Shown in pieces: positions 60,612 through 64,000 of a DNA stretch of 64,000 bases. The DNA is taken from contig NC_133300.1 in assembly GCF_005239225.2 (NCBI RefSeq), positions 5,795,875 through 5,859,874 on the forward strand. Reading direction: 5' to 3'. The notes beneath the pieces are model-generated. The model saw only the letters and a program-made list of their open reading frames with translations. It was not told where the DNA came from and did no database searches. A program made the translations under genes and the position numbers. Positions within the stretch are counted from its first letter, which is position 1. Each line of letters starts with the position of its first letter. The stretch is from Populus alba (taxonomy: Eukaryota > Streptophyta > Magnoliopsida > Malpighiales > Salicaceae).

Positions 60612-60978
60612 GTTGATGAAGGAGAGAAAGATACGAAGGGAAAGGGATGAAGAAGGGAGATTCTATATATTTGTGAAGGTTTTATTGCATACATAGTGGT
60701 GAAATATGAGCTATATATAATGGTAAGTTGGACAAAATTACAACCAGTAGTTGCGTACACAGGCTCAGTTGTTTCCATTATTGCAAGAATAAAAGAATTG
60801 GGTAGAATTACAGTTAATCAGCACCATTAAAATAGCTAGAGGTTCCGTTATTTCCATAGATATATGAGAATAAAATATTTTCAAGATTTGGTAGAAGAAC
60901 GAGGTGAATAATTGACTATGATTTAGGAGAAGATGAAGGAGGTATATTTATGCTGGTACGTAAGATATTGAATAAGGA
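60612..60978. promoter_or_regulatory. Divergent promoter region between MADS gene and DUF26 gene
   Basis: On the reverse strand there are TATA-like motifs at about 60662-60671 (AAATATATAG) and 60709-60720 (ATTATATATAGC), serving the MADS gene. The forward side leads into the DUF26 gene at 60979. Both assignments are by spacing only. Confidence 0.35.
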
Positions 60979-61707
60979 ATGCCATATTTTCTTCCTCTAT
61001 TAATCAAATTTAGAACTACCTTCTCTCTCCTTCTCCACAGTGTTTTCGGAGCAGGCCCAAATTTCCATTTCTGTTCATCTCCGGAGAACTTCACTGCCAA
61101 TGGCCCTTATGAATCCAACCTGAACAAGCTCACTAGTTACCTCTACTATAAAGCTCCTCCTACAGGTTTTGGTAAGGGTTCAAGAGGCCACACCCCGGAC
61201 CAAACATACGGGCTTGCTCTTTGTAGAGGCGATGTCTCAACCTCAGATTGCAAAACCTGTGTTGTTGAGGCGAGCAGTGAGATTTGAAAGCGCTGCCCAT
61301 ACAACAAAGCAGCTATCATTTGGTATGATAACTGCCTTTTGAAGTACTCAAACAATGGGTTCTTTGGCCAAATTGATACTGGAAACAAGTTCTACATGTG
61401 GAACGTGCACGTTGTGAGTGAGCCAGCTCCATTCAATAAGAAGACCAAAGAGCTTTTGAGCCAGCTTGCCAATGAAGCTCAAGCAACCCCCAAGCTGTTT
61501 GCAACAGGAGAGAGGGAACTAGGAAAATCAACCAAGCTTTATGGTCTGGTTCAGTGCACTGGGGATCTTTCTAGTGCTGTTTGTAAGAACTGCCTTGATG
61601 GTATAATTGGTGAACTCCCGAGCTGCTGTGACGGGAAACAAGGTGGCAGGGTTGTTAGTGGGAGCTGCAATTTCATATATGAAATATACCCTTTTGTCAA
61701 TACCTAG
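60979..61707 (+). pseudogene. Cysteine-rich repeat secretory protein (two DUF26/Gnk2 domains), interrupted by TGA
   Basis: Signal-peptide-like start (ATG at 60979, hydrophobic, ending S-V-F-G-A), then two DUF26 domains, each with C-x8-C-x2-C (C-R-G-D-V-S-T-S-D-C-K-T-C and C-T-G-D-L-S-S-A-V-C-K-N-C). It ends ...F-I-Y-E-I-Y-P-F-V-N-T, as in CRRSP38-type apoplastic proteins. A TGA at 61285-61287 sits where relatives have Arg (S-E-I-stop-K-R-C-P), one base from CGA or AGA. No other lesion is seen, so the loss is recent, an allele, or a sequence error. Relatives bind mannose or act in defence; no kinase domain is attached. Confidence 0.75.
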
Positions 61708-62240
61708 CTACTCGTCGAATATTGTCGAGGGCTTAAGCAGACTATAGTATCGGTCTGTCACCCTTTCTAGTGCTGTATGTACTTCATGTTTTAGTCACTT
61801 TCATGTATTTCTGAATAAAGTTCTGTGTGGTTTTAAGATCTACATGAGTTTCTTCCATCAATTAATGGTACCATTGACATATCAGAGATTAAGCTTCTTT
61901 TTTACGAACATGAACAAGACAACTACGAGCTGGCATTAATTGATGCTTGATCATGATATCTGTGGTCTTCGTCTCCTTAATTAGAGATCTAAAATAATAT
62001 ATAGAAGAAAAGGTTCATTTTTATTCATTCTCGAAAAGAAGATTTTGGCATACATAGCCATTTTAAAGATACTTGGATTTTGATGAGTTTGGAGTTCAAA
62101 ATACCACTACGAATAAGTTGTGTGATTTTTTATATGTAGCACAAAATAAATTCTAAAAAATATGATAAAGAAAGTGATTTATCAAACTTGAATAACGTGA
62201 TGATTTAGAAGGATTTTAGGCCGTTATATGTCCCAAAAAA
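61708..62240. other. 3' flank of the DUF26 gene
   Basis: Contains a likely 3' UTR to about 61850 (AATAAAG at 61814) and AT-rich DNA beyond. No gene seen. Confidence 0.4.
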
Positions 62241-62812
62241 TATATGGATGGAATATATTTAGCAAGTGACATCCGAGCATTTCACCCGTCGCTTACAATC
62301 CATTGCGATGAACCAGAGCCAACAAATTCACGATTTGGTTACCATGCAGGAGTTTGTTGACAGCTGAGCTCAACACTTTATAGTATGTTGGTTTTCAACC
62401 ATTTTATTTCTTAAGTTATTATTTTCCTGAATTTGATGATTTTATTTTTTTATTTCCAGGAGACATAATAGCCAGTTGAAGGAGAGATATGAGAAAGATC
62501 CTTCAACACACCCAAATTTCAATCCGGATTTGTAGTTGGAGGTAGGATTGTTTTGTAGACTCGATAAAAATCGGCTATACGGACCTTCTAACACTACAAC
62601 TGAGAACTTGCAAACGACCCATAGTTTTTTAACTGTTGGGAGCTCGCAATCGCTACTAAGCACTCAATATCCAGAGTTCACAGTCTTGTTAGATCAAGGA
62701 GTGCAAGAATGTATGACACATCTTAGTGAAAAATGTGAGCGACTCTCTGCAGATTATAAAGAACTCTGCCGAATAGTCATGGATATTAAATCACAGATAA
62801 GTGGTATATGTG
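62241..62812 (+). pseudogene. Plant En/Spm (Ptta-type) transposase-related relic
   Basis: From 62461 the frame reads R-H-N-S-Q-L-K-E-R-Y-E-K-D-P-S-T-H-P, then a TAG at 62533-62535, then an open stretch with N-L-Q-T-T-H-S, S-S-Q-S and a heptad-like C-terminus (L-S-E-K-C-E-R-L-S-A-D-Y-K-E-L). This matches the C-terminal part of the plant 'Ptta/En/Spm transposase' family as I recall it. An earlier exon-like piece lies at about 62270-62365. The element is truncated and not active. Confidence 0.55.
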
Positions 62813-62884
62813 CACCTCTTTTTTTTTTTAATTATTTTTTTTTTCTGTTCAATAGATTTTTTTTTTTAAAAATATATTTTTTTA

Positions 62885-63235
62885 ATTAATTGACTAAAAG
62901 ACATGGGCACTGGAAATCAACGGATCCCTTCAGCTCCCCTTCTATTATAAAAACCAGCTCAAACCCACTTACCAGAGGATAATGGGATAGGCTACAAGGT
63001 ATTCTAGCTTGGCCAAAGTCCAATAACTCAGTTGGCCGCACTCGCTGACAGAGAAGGGCCAGTGCTTCAGCTATTTCTTTTCTTAAATTATCTTTGAAGC
63101 GCATATTCAGTGTTCAACCTTTGTGCTTCGATCGGATAGACACGGGCCCAGTCTAATGTTTTGAACGCAGGCTAACAATTACTTCACGTTTCTGAGCTTC
63201 AAAACTGAGCAACAGTCCTTCACTTTTATTTCAAG
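62885..63235. other. GC-richer block of unknown origin
   Basis: Between two T-rich tracts lies about 350 bases of balanced composition with a 72-codon reverse ORF (63104-62886). Its reading has no motif I can place. Sharp composition change suggests an insertion, possibly organelle DNA; I cannot confirm it. Confidence 0.35.
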
Positions 63236-63640
63236 GATGTAGATTTTTTTTTTTTCTTGAACAATAAAGATATTTTTAGATCAATATTTAAATATTAAGA
63301 TCGTCTGTTTAATATTGCTCAAAGATGTGTGTGTTAGGCTTCTCTCATGATTCAAATATAATAGATTCGTATCTGATTGAATCAGAACCTCCTATATCAA
63401 TAATTATAGACACGACAGCAGAAAATCACTTAGGTGTGAGTTTCTAAATCTTTTACATGTATTGAAGTGATAACAAAGTGCCAGGTATAGGCATTGTGCC
63501 AGAAACTAATGAAGACATGACAGAAGATTAAGATACCTGTTAGCTTGATATCATTAGTATTTCAATTGTATTGCCTTGAATAGGAAATTGAAGATATTAT
63601 GCAGCCTGAATAACTTGCTCTCTTTTTCTTCTAGTTTTTT
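63236..63640. other. AT-rich DNA, no gene seen
   Basis: Sequence between the GC-richer block and the kinase fragment. It may hold intron of the former kinase gene; TTTTTCTTCTAG at about 63625-63636 looks like a splice acceptor. Confidence 0.35.
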
Positions 63641-64000
63641 TATCTGAAGGTGTTAATAAAGAAGGTTATTCTACCATGGATTCACTTTCAATTGGACTTA
63701 ATACACTTAGAAAAGCAACTGGAAATTTATGTGATGAATACAGGCTTGGACAAGGTGGCTTCGATCGGTTCAGTTTACAAGGTATCACTTCTTATGTACA
63801 TTTGATGCGTGCAAAACATTTACCTACCTTTTACAATGTCTGTAAAAAAGGCTTTCAAGAAGCTCAGGACAGGGTTAGAAGAGCTCAAAATACAGAAGTA
63901 CGGTTGGTTTCCAAACTGCTGCATCGAAACTAGTAGGGTTGTTGGGTTTCTGCTTAGAAGAAGGAGAGAAGCTACTTGTCTCTGAGTATCTGCCCAATGG
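63640..64000 (+). pseudogene. Cysteine-rich receptor-like kinase (CRK) fragment, frameshifted, runs off window
   Basis: Starts with the juxtamembrane D-S-L-S-I-G-L-N-T-L-R-K-A-T and the glycine loop L-G-Q-G-G-F. An extra GATC after G-G-F (about 63763-63766) throws GSVYKG into another frame. An intron-like gap follows. From about 63863 come pieces in different frames: S-S-G-Q-G, L-E-E-L-K, E-V-R-L-V-S-K-L-L-H-R-N, then after a lost base V-G-L-L-G-F-C-L-E-E-G-E-K-L-L-V. The order is that of the N-lobe of CRK kinases. The VAIK-lysine region is missing. It could be the remains of a DUF26 kinase related to the gene at 60979. Confidence 0.75.

Noticed and set aside
1..64000. CRISPR arrays, bacterial operons, rRNA or tRNA genes
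   Set aside because: Gene structure is intron-rich and plant-like. The array's direct repeats are whole gene units, and the tRNA-like stretches are SINE or LTR parts without a full cloverleaf.

Overview
The window is plant nuclear DNA: AT-rich, with genes split by short introns, B-box/CCT, type I MADS and DUF26 families, plant SINEs and LTR-element relics. Abundant AT-rich MITE relics around 39.7 and 48-51 kb, and the character of the proteins, point to Populus or a close Salicaceae relative. That species call is inference from memory, not a search result.

Layout. (1) 1-5755 (+) is the 3' part of MDN1 (midasin), 14 exons including the acidic D/E region and the C-terminal MIDAS domain. (2) 5.8-10 kb is gene-free and holds LTR-like fragments and a degenerate roughly 115-bp repeat. 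(3) 10.1-26.6 kb is a tandem array of eight copies of a small secreted cysteine-containing protein gene (DD11-like, prolamin-like/ECA1 superfamily) on a roughly 2.07-kb unit. Four copies are intact (138 aa) and four are broken by different lesions. A 1.69-kb solo-LTR-like insertion with a 5-bp target duplication sits between copies 5 and 6. (4) 28981-36092 (-) is a complete 19-exon M1 aminopeptidase (APM1) gene of 892 codons. (5) 36.1-41.4 kb is non-coding, with a tandem pair of foldback elements. (6) 41435-42997 (+) is a CONSTANS-like B-box/CCT gene (COL14/15 type). 4 kb further on, 47055-47432 (-) encodes a B-box microProtein (BBX30/31, miP1 type) ending in PFLFL. A gypsy gag relic and a SINE with clear target duplications lie between them. 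(7) 51051-53438 and 56299-57937 (+) are a pair of DUF604/GT31 glycosyltransferase-like genes with the same exon plan. (8) 59997-60611 (-) is an intronless type I MADS gene (AGL61/62-like). (9) 60979-64000 (+) holds a DUF26 secretory-protein gene with an in-frame TGA, an En/Spm-type transposase relic and a frameshifted cysteine-rich receptor-like kinase fragment running off the window.

The housekeeping genes (ribosome biogenesis, peptide turnover) are unrelated to one another. The most distinctive content is the recently amplified DD11-like array. Its members keep the family fold motif but have lost two of the six expected cysteines, both replaced by Thr. The array shows block duplication, deletion, SINE-like sequence at the unit joins and near-identity between copies, all signs of ongoing unequal exchange. 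A second notable pairing is a full-length CONSTANS-like gene next to a B-box microProtein of the class known to titrate CONSTANS proteins.
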